The notes under the pieces are model-generated. The model ran no database searches. It was not told where the DNA came from and saw only the letters and a program-made list of their open reading frames with translations. Below are positions 13,301 through 24,812 of a DNA stretch of 64,000 nt, piece after piece (the stretch's first letter is position 1; each line of letters starts with the position of its first letter). The translations under genes and the position numbers were made by a program. Where the stretch lies: assembly GCA_032173965.1 (NCBI GenBank), contig CM063284.1, forward strand, positions 116,720,410 to 116,784,409, read 5' to 3'. The DNA is from Sitta carolinensis. Taxonomy: Eukaryota; Chordata; Aves; Passeriformes; Sittidae.

Positions 13301-16300
13301 CATTTTTCTTGAGATTCATTGCACTGTATATCCTTTTCAGCATAACTGTGTAACGTGGTTTCTGTGTGGCTGGCAGCACCATGATTCTATATACTTTTAT
13401 CAGTCTTTATTACATAAATCTACAGAGTTTTATTTTTTTCCCTGGTCCTTTTCTCCCGTTCACTCGAATCATTATAACAAGTTTTCAACATTGTTTCTTC
13501 AGAGACATACAGTTAATTTTTTCTAGACTGCTGTCTTATGAATCTTTATTGCATCTGTTTTGAGCTCCCCAGTGATTATTTCTACATCAATAATATCAAG
13601 TCCTCCATCTTGTCAGCTGTAACAAAGTTGCTTAATATTCCAGTGGGAAACCTCTATGATATGTAATAGTTGACACAATTTTTCATTTATGTATAAGAAA
13701 TTATTAGAATATTTTCATGTCCGTCTTTTATGTGCCCTGATGGGCTCCAACTAAAACAAATTATAAACCTTATTGTGATTGACATGAGTTTTGTACATGT
13801 TTCTAAGATCTGCTGCTTTCACTGCCTGGATTTAAGCACAGACATAAACCAAGCATATGCTCTTTGTCTGATTTAACAGCCAGTTTAGGTGTTTACTAAT
13901 ATATACTTGCATTTCTACTTTCTGCCACTTCTTCTCATGTCTTGGTAACCTCTTACCCAATATCTCTCAAAAGATACATTTTTTGAGCCTTTCTGGACTG
14001 AGTAAACTGGTGCTGTTTGAATGACCACAAACAATAATATGACTTTTGTCATTCTGAACACAGCACTATCAAAATATGTGCATTGATGAGCAGTTATTTG
14101 ATTTTAACTTTTCTATTTGATCTAATCATCATTGAAGTCTGCTGTAAGAGTGACTGTTTGCAAGTGAAGGGACAATTAGATAATTTTCTTGGAATTCTTT
14201 AATGTAAAATATGTGACTATGCCGTTTGGTTAGCTAATAAAAGATCTTCCTGTGAATTTTTTATTGATTAAAAAAAAATACAGCCGAACTTTTGTTTTGC
14301 AAATAAAAGGCGTCCTGATACTTAAGACAGAGAGTAGGATTTGCAAGTGGCAAAATTATGTTATTGCAATGCTCAGTAATAATACTCTTTTTGAAGACAT
14401 GTGAGATAAACGGTGGTGTGACAAAAAATAAATAAAAAGTCATATAGGTTAGTGAGGATTAACAAACATTGTGCAAACTCTAGAATGACCTAGAAAAGCA
14501 GCATTATTTTGCAAAGAAGTACTAAGAAAATTTTGTATTTTAATATGTGGCCACATCTGATATGGAGATCCTTCACCCTTTCATAACTCTGTGCCCTGGA
14601 TTTTCAATTACTCTTAAGCTTTTAAGAAAAGCATTGTGTCATTATGGACAATATAATTAAGAAATGTACTTCTTGTGTAGTGGTGGTCAGAAAAGTTAAT
14701 TAATTATAAGGCTGCATTAAGAACAAGGTGGAGAACAAATAGGAAAATATAATGAATTCTTTTATGCATGCTGATATTCCAAACTTACCTTGAATATGAA
14801 ATTCACTTTACACTGTATTATTTCAATAGAAGGGGATGTAAAAAACATAACTATCTCACCAAAGAATAAGAAAAGGCAATGAAAGAATTCATCAGTGTTA
14901 TGAACAAGTGAGATGATTGCATCAGGAAACAACAAAAAGTTCAGGGCTGTTTCAGATGGGAAGATATTAAAGATGGAGAGAAGATATAACTAGAGGGGAC
15001 ACAGTAGAAACACGCAGAGGAAAAATGATACCAGGGAAACTGAAACAGTGGTGCCATTTGTACCTTCCAATAACAAAGCAAAGGAGCTGTATAATTGCTT
15101 TCAGCCATTAAACAGTAGCTTCATAATGTTCAAAAGAAAATCCCTTCCCTTTCTGTAATGAAAAATTAACTTGTGAAATGCAATGGTGCAAGAAATTGAG
15201 CAAATAGCTTAGTGTGATGCAAGGATAGATTTCAATGCCAAGAGGGAATAAGCAAAGACTCTGCAATCACGCAAAGTAAAATAAACAACAGAGGTCATCA
15301 ATCCTAATGCTTCTAGCCATAGCCATTCATGTACCAGCTATTCGTTTTATTCATTATCACTACAGCTGTGCTTTGAGGAAACCATCACAACATTGGTTAG
15401 ATCACCACAGGAGATTAAAACTACCTCCTAAATGGGATCTTGATCTATGTGTTGCCACATGTCATCTCCTAAATTCCTAACGGTGGAGGCCACTAACCTG
15501 AAACCACCGCAGACTCCCTGGCTCTGCTCATGCTGGAATGAACTCTTTGCCTGTCTTTCCAAGCTCCTCACAGGGGACACGGCCTTTGGGAATAGGCAGG
15601 CAAATTACAGCAGTGACTCTGTCACACTGATTTATCGATTGCACTTAGGGGTTGTAGTATAGGGTATTTAATAATTTCCACAATAACACAACACACTGCT
15701 TGTGATTGTCACTTTTTTCTTCTCAAAAGAGAAATTTACACAGTGTGCAAGCATAACATGGCCCTGGGTACTAAAAAGGTGAGAAAATCACCAATATGTA
15801 TCTCAGAAATACTTAATTCCTAAAGCAATAAACCACAGCCAGAGAAATGGTCCTATTGCACCTGAGATTGAATTCTGGCCTTTTCTGTCAGTAGCTTGCT
15901 GCTGAACAGACCTGTACCCTGCTCATGGGACGTCAGCCAAGCCCTGCTGCATCCTCAAGAACTCCTTAGGAGCAGTCAAAGAACTTGTGCTGTGATAGGT
16001 TGTAATCAGTTGCCTGCTCTGTTTGGGATCAAGTTTCTGGAGAGCTCTGGGAGGGACTTTTTGAGCTCTTGGGAGTGTAAAAATTCGGTGCTTTATCTTG
16101 GACTGATCCCCTGCTAAATGGTTTGACACTTCTGTGGGCTGAAGCAAAGGGAAGAACAGGTGCCAGCTTCCCTCTGGTGGAAGCTGGTTCTATCATTTGT
16201 CTCAAGAGCCCCACTACCAGAAGTCTCCCTCCCAAAACCCAGAGACTGTGAAGGTCCCTGTTTGTCAGCCAAATTACATGTAAGAGAGGGTCCTGGCTCA

Positions 16301-18090
16301 GTCACATTGACATCAGGGACAAAGTACTCATTTGGTATGGGTGCCTGCAATATGAATGAGTGCATGTAGGAGGAGGTTCGTAGCAGAGACTTGAATGCAG
16401 AGTGTGTAATTTGTGGGCTATTGGTTGCTATGGAGTCCAACTGAAGTGGAAAGTGACAGCAAAAAAACCTCATAATAGTTTTATGTACAAGAACCTCTAG
16501 CAGAAACATAACAAGGGAAAATTTTTATATCTTCAAGGAAGTCACTGAGAGGCAATTTTTGCATGATAAAAAAAAAAAAAGGCAATATTTTTTTCTCAGG
16601 CTTGTACATTTCCTCTTTACTGGCTGCGGCAGAGGCTTACAGCACACTCTAAGCAGGAATTCAAAGCCCGTGTGTGAATGGCCTTCATTCAGTTATAAAC
16701 TAAGCTATGCATCTCTAACATTAGAAATGTGAAATACAGTTCAGATCTCAGCTTAGTCTATGCTATTCTTTGTATCCAATGCATTGCTGGACTAAGCACT
16801 TCTGAAGTAAAAAACTGTACACCAGGTTTTTTTTAACTATCCAGTCTGTTGTCCTGGATGTAAAGTTACTTGTGAATTTTATTTATAGAATGACACAGAT
16901 GCTGTGGGGAAAAACTTGCTATCTTTTCGTTACAAAACAGGGGAGATGTTTGTTTGAAGCTGACATACTGAAACAACCAAAGATAGCTACACTGGATGTG
17001 ATGGAAGAAGTAATTTGGAGCTCTGACATTAACTTAATGCAACCCGTGTTTTACTAAGTAGGAGTTTCCTGTGCCTGTATTCTGTTTTGACAGAGAAATA
17101 AAGGAATAAGTAATTTAGCTTGGGCATGACAAAGAAGGGTTTGGTACCCTACAAAAAAAGAAAAATACCCTTATATTGTTGTGTAATAATTTTTCCAGTT
17201 TGCATGTCAGTGAATTATTCATATTTCTTGCAGTTAACAAGTTTATATGGCTTTGAGTTGTTCTATGAAGAAAGTTACCTACAGCAGGCCAAAATATTCT
17301 TTGTGAACATTTGCTGTTAATGCAACCCATTTCCTCTGTGAATTGCAGGCAAGCCTTGTTAATTTCTGTACATATATGTGCTATTCAAATCTGAGACAGA
17401 GGAGACAAGCCCTTTTCAGTGCATGACTCAGCTGTGAGCTCCTCTGTTTGACTGTTCATCTTCTCTAGTACAGGATTAGTCAAGTGAGTCACCATGTTCA
17501 TCTGTGATTCTTCATTTTGAACTTATTCTTCCTGATTATTCTTTAGCCAAGGGCTGCCCTGCATTGTGCATGGTTCATATGGGAGATCTTTCCTCACCAA
17601 AAGTGATAAGCTGTGAAGATCAGGTCTTGCAGCAGCTAGAGTGATTGCCATTTCCCTCTAATGCCAGAGAGGCAGGGTAGTTACGCAGGATCATGAGTTT
17701 GAATCAAGACATGAATCATCAAGGACTGCATGTTAATAATGTACTGATTTCAGCAAGGGTGAGGTTTCATTTTCTAAAATAAATATGCACATTTATTTGT
17801 AAAAAAATACAGAGTTTTCCAAGAATACAATCATGGAAGGTGGGGGCTTTCTTATCAATACTTCATGAGTAGAAGGGAGAATTTATTCTGATGAAATAAA
17901 TTACTTCATATGATTTATGAACACCTTTTCAAAGCCTACTCTTGGTTGGATTCCAGGGGCATTGTTTTATTCATATTTTATGAATAACATACCTTGGTTG
18001 GGTTTGGGAACAATTAAAATATTTCCTGGGTTCTCCTTGTCCACCTGTATGGATCTGCTGTGTTGTTCATGTCTCCCCTTCTAAGCTTTT
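7333..18090. other. Intron sequence between LTR copy 1 and CR1
   Basis: I see no exon, RNA gene or recognisable transposon here. The sequence is AT-rich, with only short homopolymer runs (for example A12 near 16568-16579). Open frames are short and show no recognisable protein similarity. Isolated strings such as ATCATAGAATGAG near 11813 recall the CR1 terminus but have no CR1 sequence beside them. Confidence 0.6.
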
Positions 18091-18571
18091 TATAGAATCA
18101 TGGAATCATTTGGGCTGGAAAAGTCCTTTAAGATCATCGAGTCCAACTGATAACCCAGCTCTGCCAAGTCCACCACTAAATCATGATCCTTAGTGCCACA
18201 TCTGCACATCTTCACACATGTCCAGGGCAACCCTTTCAGTGAAATTTTTTTTCCAAATATCCAAACTAAACCTCTCCTGGAACAAATTAAGGGCATTTCC
18301 TCTTGTTCTATCACTTGTTACCTGAGAGAAGAGACTAACCCTCACCTTGACATCTTTTTTCAGGTAGTTGTAGAGAGTGGTAAGGTCTCTCATGAGCCTT
18401 CTTTTCTCCAGGCTAAACACCTTTACCTCCCTCAGCCACTCCTCACGTGACTTGTAGTCCACTTTACACTTCACCGGCTCCTATTACCCATCTATAAACC
18501 TGCTCCACACCTCAGTATCCTTCTTGTAGTGAGGGGCCAAAACTAAACACAGGATTTGAGACGCAACCAGT
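18091..18571 (-). mobile_element. CR1 LINE, 5'-truncated 3' end with internal deletion
   Basis: On the + strand this starts TATAGAATCATGGAATCATT, the reverse complement of the CR1 3' terminal repeat (ATTCTATGATTCTATGA type). It continues with the typical block GATCATCGAGTCCAACTGAT. Read on the minus strand it holds a CR1 ORF2 C-terminal remnant with the motifs FSLEKRRL, LYNYLKK, FSQVTSDRTRGN and FTERV. After FTERV about 50-60 bp of the usual sequence (the WNRLP-containing end) is missing, around 18228. The copy is 5'-truncated near 18571, as is usual for CR1, and cannot move by itself. Confidence 0.92.
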
Positions 18572-21500
18572 TTCTTCAATTTGGATTAGCTCAAATAATT
18601 TGGGGCAACCTGAAGATGTGTTTCTGGTCCTTCTTTTGCTTCCTCTTCTGTGTTTTACTCCCAGTGGGAATCCTCCTTGCAGGGCAGTGTCAGCTCTTCC
18701 CGCTTAGAAGCTAAATATGGATTTTTGCTCTCTTGGTGATTTTTCTATATGGAGGGAACAAAGCGAGAAGTGGTCTCTTACTTGATTTGTATCTATGCCA
18801 TGTTTGCAACTTGCCAAATTTTATAGAGCTTTGGCCACCTTTTTAGTATTAGAGGAGAGAGGCTCTTACTGCATATTAACTTAGGGATGTTAAGCTGAAT
18901 TATCTGCAACTGCCAAGATAGCGGCACTGGTCCAAATTTTTTAGTCTGCTGTCTTGTGGGACAATCAGGATTTGTAGTGACAGCTTGTTTTTGCTTACTA
19001 CCAGACAATCTTAATGGCTTCAGCTGCCAGTACTTCTGTACATTTGTACTTTTAACTATCTGAATAATCCAATTAATTTCACTAGCCTGCCTAAAACAGA
19101 GCCTGTGCTTAACTATTCAGAAAGAGTAATGTCAAAAGCCTTTACTGATGCTGTCTTCTCCAAAACATACCACTTTCTTTCAGTATGTCTTAACTGACCC
19201 CTTATTTGCCAACAGTCCCTTAGCTTTGTTATCCACGGATCTCTTCAAAATGACTGGTGGCAGATACATGCAAATGGATCATTTTATTTCCTTGCAATGT
19301 CTTTATCCCCTTTAATTGTTCCCATTGCACCCTGGTACTCCACTGAGCCTTCTGGTTCTCTCACAGACTGCTTACACCTCTTATAATTAAGTAATTTCTT
19401 CTTATTTATTTTCAAGTTATGCCGTCGGCTAATCTCCCCTCCAAATCCCTCAGCTAAACCATCTTCATTTTTTGTGTTACGTTATTGCTCCCTACCACTA
19501 GCTTATGTTGGGCTAACTTCCCATTTTCCAAAGGGTATTTGAAGAGCCTCTTTTGTGGTACCTTTCCATTCAGCCAAGGCAGATAGGCACACTCTCTCCC
19601 TCCTCCTTTTTTCTCTTTCTGAGGCTTGTGCAAATCTTTTGTAACTCACTAGTGACTCACTTCAGTAGGCTCCATGCTGAATCCTTACAGGACCTTACAG
19701 ATTTCCCTTTGTGTAATTGTAATTTATTTCACTTTTTTTTTCTGTGTGAGAGGTTTAAACTGGTGAGGAGGGGGGTTGGAAGAGGGGCAGGAAACATTAA
19801 GTGAAGGAACAAAAGAGATGGACTAATAAAAAGTGGTTCTGTGTTCATGCATAGAAAATTATTTGGATGCAAATCAGTCACACAGCTGAATGATTTGTCT
19901 CAAAGCCCCAAGACTAGGGAGCAGAGGGCTTCATCCTCAAGTGGCAATCTGCCTGATTTCTATCCAGGCTCTGCATTCACAGAGCAGTGTGTCTGCAAAC
20001 AACCCACCTGGAGGACTTATGTGCTGCTTTCATGTCTCCCTGTACTCATCAGAAAAACGTCTTTGTGTTCACTCTGAGTTATTTCCTGCACTATGTCTTC
20101 AAATCGCAGATACATAGAGAGGGGAGGAATGTAGGCAGGCACAGCCAGATTAGTAGCAAACTAAGAAAATTGAGTGCCATATCTCCCAGGTAAATAATTT
20201 CTACTGAAAGTACGGGTGAGTAATTGCTTGATAAATTGGAAATTTATATAGACACTCAAACAAAGACTGGAATTCCTCAGCACAGAGTCTGAGGGGAAAA
20301 TTTTGCACTGAAATAAATGACAATTTTGCATTGTCATTTAGATTTTGAATTGATTACAGAAGATGTCTTGTATCCACCATTTCCAGACAGCCCCACAGGA
20401 ATCATTACACAGGCTTTAAAATCATCAGTGCTAGCAGGATCATGAATATAAGTTTGAATGTACTCTTAAGAAAACTTCTTTCCACAAATGAAGGACAAAA
20501 CCTTTTTTTGTAACAATGCGGCCATGTTTTCTCACCTTTGTGTGAAATAAAAATCATTCCGTTAATTCTAAATTTGAGGTCATGATTATTCCATTTTCCC
20601 CAATGTCAATGCCAGTCATTGATACAATTTTGAATTGATGCCAACAGAAGTGCAAAGAAGACTGGCATATATATGAGGACACTTTTGGGGGCACTGCACA
20701 GGTCTGGGAGCTTCCATGGGACAGTTCTTGTAGAAGGCTGACCACCTGAAGGAGGATGCTGGGGTAGTGTAGGGTATATTAAGTAGATATGGTCTACAGG
20801 TACATTTGTGTTTTTTTCACCATTGAAAGTGTGGTCATCTGATGCTGCTGCTTGAAAGTCATCACCATTTCAGCTAAGCAGTAGGTAGTATATCACAGTT
20901 TTTCAAAATAAAATTAGACTAAAAACATACGTGCCAATTGCCAATCCAATCAGTATGCCTTCTCCTGACATTGCTAAGGAAATACTCCTTCATTTTAGCT
21001 CTTTAGCAGAGCTTCCCCATAGGACTTGAAAAGGTCAAGATTGTCCTGTAACTCTAAATGAGGGAGGGGTGACTTGGTATGCAGCTAGAAATGAGGTATC
21101 TTTAAGCTCGATTTATTGCCCCAGCAATTTTACTTCAGAGAAGCTTCTACTTTTGCAGAAAGGCAGAGTGCAGAAGCAGCTTTTTCAAGGAATCAGGTCT
21201 TTAGAGAAGGAACGTACATTTCCACTCAGAACCTGCTGAAAGAAAAGAGAAAGAATCAGAGAACACTTCACCATTTACTTTTAATAGAAATTTACCATGT
21301 GGTGATGCCATTCAGGGGTAGACCTGGATGACAGAGAAATTTGTTTTGACTGCACATGCATTTTTTCTCTCAGGCAGAATTTGAAACAATGCTCTTGAAG
21401 GTTTGGGAGGATTTGTTTTAAATTAATGAAAACAGTGGAAAATAACTAAATTAAAATCTCCATGGGAGAACATGGTATGAACCTTCCCTGTAAAAGACCT

Positions 21501-22469
21501 CAGACCTCATGAAAACTTGAGAATTAGACTGAGGTAAAACAGATTGCACTAGCAGTATAGTACAATTTCATTTTACACAAGGTTAAGCTGCACTTTGTGA
21601 AGCTTTTCTTTCTTGTTGCTTTCTAATGGAACGTATTGTTTGTAAATAATCTTAATGAGAAGGACAGATGAGGATAGCATCTAATTCAGCTTATTTGGGT
21701 ATAAATATGGACTAGTCATTAAAGTGTTTAAGTCTCAATTTTCTGAAATGGAAGTAGTGAGAAAATGGAAGTAGTGAGCAGCCCAGGCTTCTCAGTGCAG
21801 ACTTTCACTTTAAAGAAAACATTTCAGCAATTTCTTCTCTTTTACTTGTTAATATGCTTCAGACCCTCCAAGGTTTTTAATTATTCTCCCAGAGATGAGG
21901 GATGCCTTGTGGCTAGCTTATGGTTGCTGATAATTAATAAAGAGTTTTCATTTTGAGTGGATGTAGCCATTCATGTTGCATTTGGCTTGCAAAATAAGGC
22001 AACTGTCAAACTTTATTGTGTAAAGCCTTGGATCATTCCCTACATTCATGCAGGAAGGTACAGAACCTAGTTGTAATGATATCTTTTATATTAATATTGT
22101 ACTGATTTATTTATTTTTCTGAAAATAAGGGAAAGAATAAACTGATAAGAAGAAGGGAAACAAACTGGTAAAGTATATCCAAATGAGCAAGGATTTAAAT
22201 TGATAGCTTGAATTTATTTCATTTCATCTCACACAAATAGTTTCCCAATGTAGCTTAGCTATTGTAGGGACTCCTAGCAAAATTGAGAAGATCTCATTCA
22301 GTGTTTCTTTTATCCATCAGTGAGCAGGATTTATCACACTAAGCATTTTTGGTGCAGGAGCTCTTTAGAGACACCTCTGAAACAACTCTTTTTCAGGATA
22401 ATTCTACTGGAATAAATCCCTGTCCTTCACTCATGCCCCACCCACCACAAAACTGAGTATCTTGAGGTT
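18572..22469. other. Intron sequence just upstream of the CLVS1 exon
   Basis: No feature was recognised apart from a short direct duplication: AAATGGAAGTAGTGAG occurs at 21746-21761 and again at 21763-21778 (period 17 bp). Regulatory elements cannot be judged from one sequence. Confidence 0.6.
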
Positions 22470-22516
22470 TGAAGATAACTGCAATGATTGATTTTTTTTT
22501 CCTGCTTTTGCTTTAG
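22470..22516 (+). other. Splice acceptor of the CLVS1 exon
   Basis: The exon is preceded by a run of ten T, then CCTGCTTTTGCTTTAG, a strong polypyrimidine tract ending in AG at 22515-22516. A possible branch point lies in GATAACT, with the candidate A at 22478, about 38 nt upstream of the acceptor. There is no other AG between the tract and the acceptor. The branch point is inferred from spacing and motif only. Confidence 0.85.
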
Positions 22517-22691
22517 GAACTCCTTCATAGATATCCTTCGAGCTATTCTACTTTCCTTGGAAGTGCTCATTGAAGATCAGGAGCTTCAGATAAATGGCTT
22601 CATTCTAATTATAGACTGGAGCAACTTTTCCTTCAAGCAAGCTTCCAAGCTTACACCATCTATCCTCAAACTGGCCATTGAAGGGTTACAG
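22517..22691 (+). CDS. CLVS1: Clavesin-1 internal coding exon (CRAL-TRIO domain part)
   Basis: This is one internal exon, 175 nt long. The first base (G) completes a codon begun in the previous exon (likely Arg), followed by 58 whole codons ending in CAG (Gln), so it leaves in phase 0. The product starts [20 protein letters not shown], contains [20 protein letters not shown] in the middle and ends LAIEGLQ. This is the central part of a CRAL-TRIO (SEC14-like) lipid-binding domain, roughly residues 130-190 of a protein of about 350. Clavesins bind phosphatidylinositol 3,5-bisphosphate and act on clathrin-coated vesicles, endosomes and lysosomes in neurons. I chose clavesin-1 over clavesin-2 because [18 protein letters not shown] and SNFSFKQ fit clavesin-1 as I remember it; clavesin-2 has A-M, V-V and T variants there. 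Compared with remembered clavesin-1, Ile replaces Thr after NSF and Gln replaces Pro after IED. The frame is open throughout and both splice sites are good. Family assignment is very secure, paralogue assignment fairly secure. Confidence 0.93.
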
Positions 22692-22697
22692 GTAGGT
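22692..22697 (+). other. Splice donor of the CLVS1 exon
   Basis: The exon ends in CAG and is followed at once by GTAGGT, close to the vertebrate 5' splice-site consensus. The reading frame runs on through the donor for only a few codons (VGGG) before a TAA, which supports the exon ending here. Confidence 0.88.
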
Positions 22698-23496
22698 GGA
22701 GGATAACACATGTACCTGCAACTTTTATTACTGCAGACAGTGATTTTACTTCATCAGGCACTGGGAAAAGAGAAGGGAGGAGAAAATAATCCAGAATTCT
22801 TTAATGTTCCATCCACTTGCAGCACAGATCAATTTTCAGACATCTCGTTTTGTCTGTCTTTCACTTTTATTTCAGTTGTAAATCAATGTAGCCAGCACAT
22901 GTGTTACTTACCACAGCATTAAGAAGGAAGGTTAGAGATTTGAGGTTTAATCCACCAGAGAATTCAGGGGATTAGAATCCAGCAGTGTCTGCCTTCTGGA
23001 GTGTGCAGTCCACATGCAAGCGCATGTGTGTGCAGAGGGAGGGTAACAGGAGACGAGAGCAGTTCCCTCAGCAGATGGAAGTGTGCTGTCATGTTCACGG
23101 GGATGGATTTGAGCTGGAAGGAAATGAGGAAGAGGGAGGACAAGGCTCGCTGTTGTGTCCTCATTCTGACTGCCTTCCTTTGTCACACAGGATCCTGTTA
23201 CTTTATGGGTCAAACTGTTGAGGGCTGCATGTCCACTTGGAGCTTGCAGATAAATAGGAGCAAGTTAATCACGTGCTGTTACAAGGTTAGGTAGAAAGTG
23301 AGGACAAGGCAGCGGGGGCCTGACGGGCCACCCTGAGGATGGGGCAACCTGAGGATGAGGATAAACTGTGGTGCTCAGAGAGGGCTTCAGCCCCTTTCAC
23401 TAAAGCCTGAGCCCATCTCTGATGCTAGACCTGAGATGGACTTTAAAGTCTGAAGTAGCTTTACATCACCTTACTATTTGAGGGCATTTGATATAG

Positions 23497-23600
23497 TCCA
23501 AGGACTATTTAGGTTGGAAGAAGCACTGGAGATCACTTTGACTCTGATGACTTCAATCTTATACCAGCTTGCTGAAGGACCACATGTTTTCATGCAGTTA
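23497..23600 (-). mobile_element. Possible degenerate CR1 3' fragment
   Basis: The string TTAGGTTGGAAGAAGCACTG followed by GAGATCACTTTGACTCTGAT resembles the CR1 3' block (TAGGTTGGAAGAGACC...GAGATCATC.AGTCCAAC) on the minus strand. The terminal 8-bp repeats are not visible and identity is low. It may be an old copy or chance. Confidence 0.35.
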
Positions 23601-24758
23601 CATATTTAAAAGGAGAGATAAGTAATTGCTTTTTCTTGCTCCGTACTTACCAGATATCCTGTTGTTTTAAACACTTCAAGAAAAATTCTCTCTGGTGTGT
23701 GCATTTTTATTTTAACTTACATACCAAAAGGAACGATTTGTTCAACTAATTTTTTGACTAGCAAATTATCTACAAGTAGATCATGATTGTGTCTGCTTTG
23801 TTTTATTATTCAAAAATGAGGTAGAAAGATCTGCCAGCAGTTTTAAGCCTGTGTTCCCCTTTGTGAGGAATTTTCATCTATTCTAACAAATTAGAAAGTC
23901 AAGCTGTGCAATTAGTCCTTAGGACAATACTTTATCTTCTCCTGCAGATACTATCACTTCATACAGAATAACATTTAGTGGTTCAAAAAACCTTCTACTC
24001 AGAAGGAAGATAAAGCTAAGTGACATTCATAAGTAAATCAAATTCTAACAAAGCGTCCTTGTGCCTGTCCAAATTTTGCTTTTCCATCTATTCAGTAAGA
24101 GGCCAGTCCAGCCTTCATCCCATCTGATTTCTGGTCATGGCACTGCCAGGTTGTCTACCTCCAGTTTATTTGCATTTGCTGGCAACAATACTGGAAGTAC
24201 TGAAGCCTGGGAGTACCAAAGTTGATCATATAATTCTGTCATTAGCCTGCCATGCTGTGCTGTGCAATTTCTGGAGGCTGCCTTTCTTGAGTACGTATGT
24301 GCATTTTATTTCTTATTTAAAGTCAAGTTACTGTTGTTTTATCCAGGATTAGTAAAAAAATATTACTCTCTCTGAAAGTACAAATTGGGATAATGTATCC
24401 TAAACTTAGCTAACCACTGGCTTTGTGAGTAGTAGGAGTTGTGAATGCTGCATTTCTTTTTACTAGTTTTAGAAGCAATTCATTCATGCTTATAAAGCAC
24501 ATATTTAGCATACAATGATGGTGGGGGCCTTTTAGTTTGGGGGAGGGTTTGGCTCTCACTATTGCTGTTGAAGTACCTTCACCGAGACTTTTTTTTATTA
24601 TTATTTTAAAAGAACTAGTGCCATCCTAATGTAAAATTTATGTGAAATGCAGTTGAAATGCAGACAAGACCTACCTCTTTAGAAAAAGAGTCACTGAATT
24701 TGAGGTCAGTGAATGTAAAAAAAGTCAGGCCTTGCTCCCGTGAGATGATGATGTCCAG

Positions 24759-24812
24759 AAAAAAAAAAAAAAAAAAAAGCAGATTGTTTCATTTCCTTGT
24801 TTTTTTTTTTTT
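24759..24812. repeat. A20 run followed by T13 run
   Basis: Twenty A at 24759-24778 are followed 21 bp later by thirteen T at 24800-24812. Together they could pair as a weak A/T hairpin. No retrocopy with target duplication was recognised beside them. Confidence 0.85.

Noticed and set aside
18190..18474. Minus-strand open frame with reverse-transcriptase-associated motifs
   Set aside because: It is the C-terminal remnant of CR1 ORF2, truncated and internally deleted. It is listed under the CR1 element and not as a gene.
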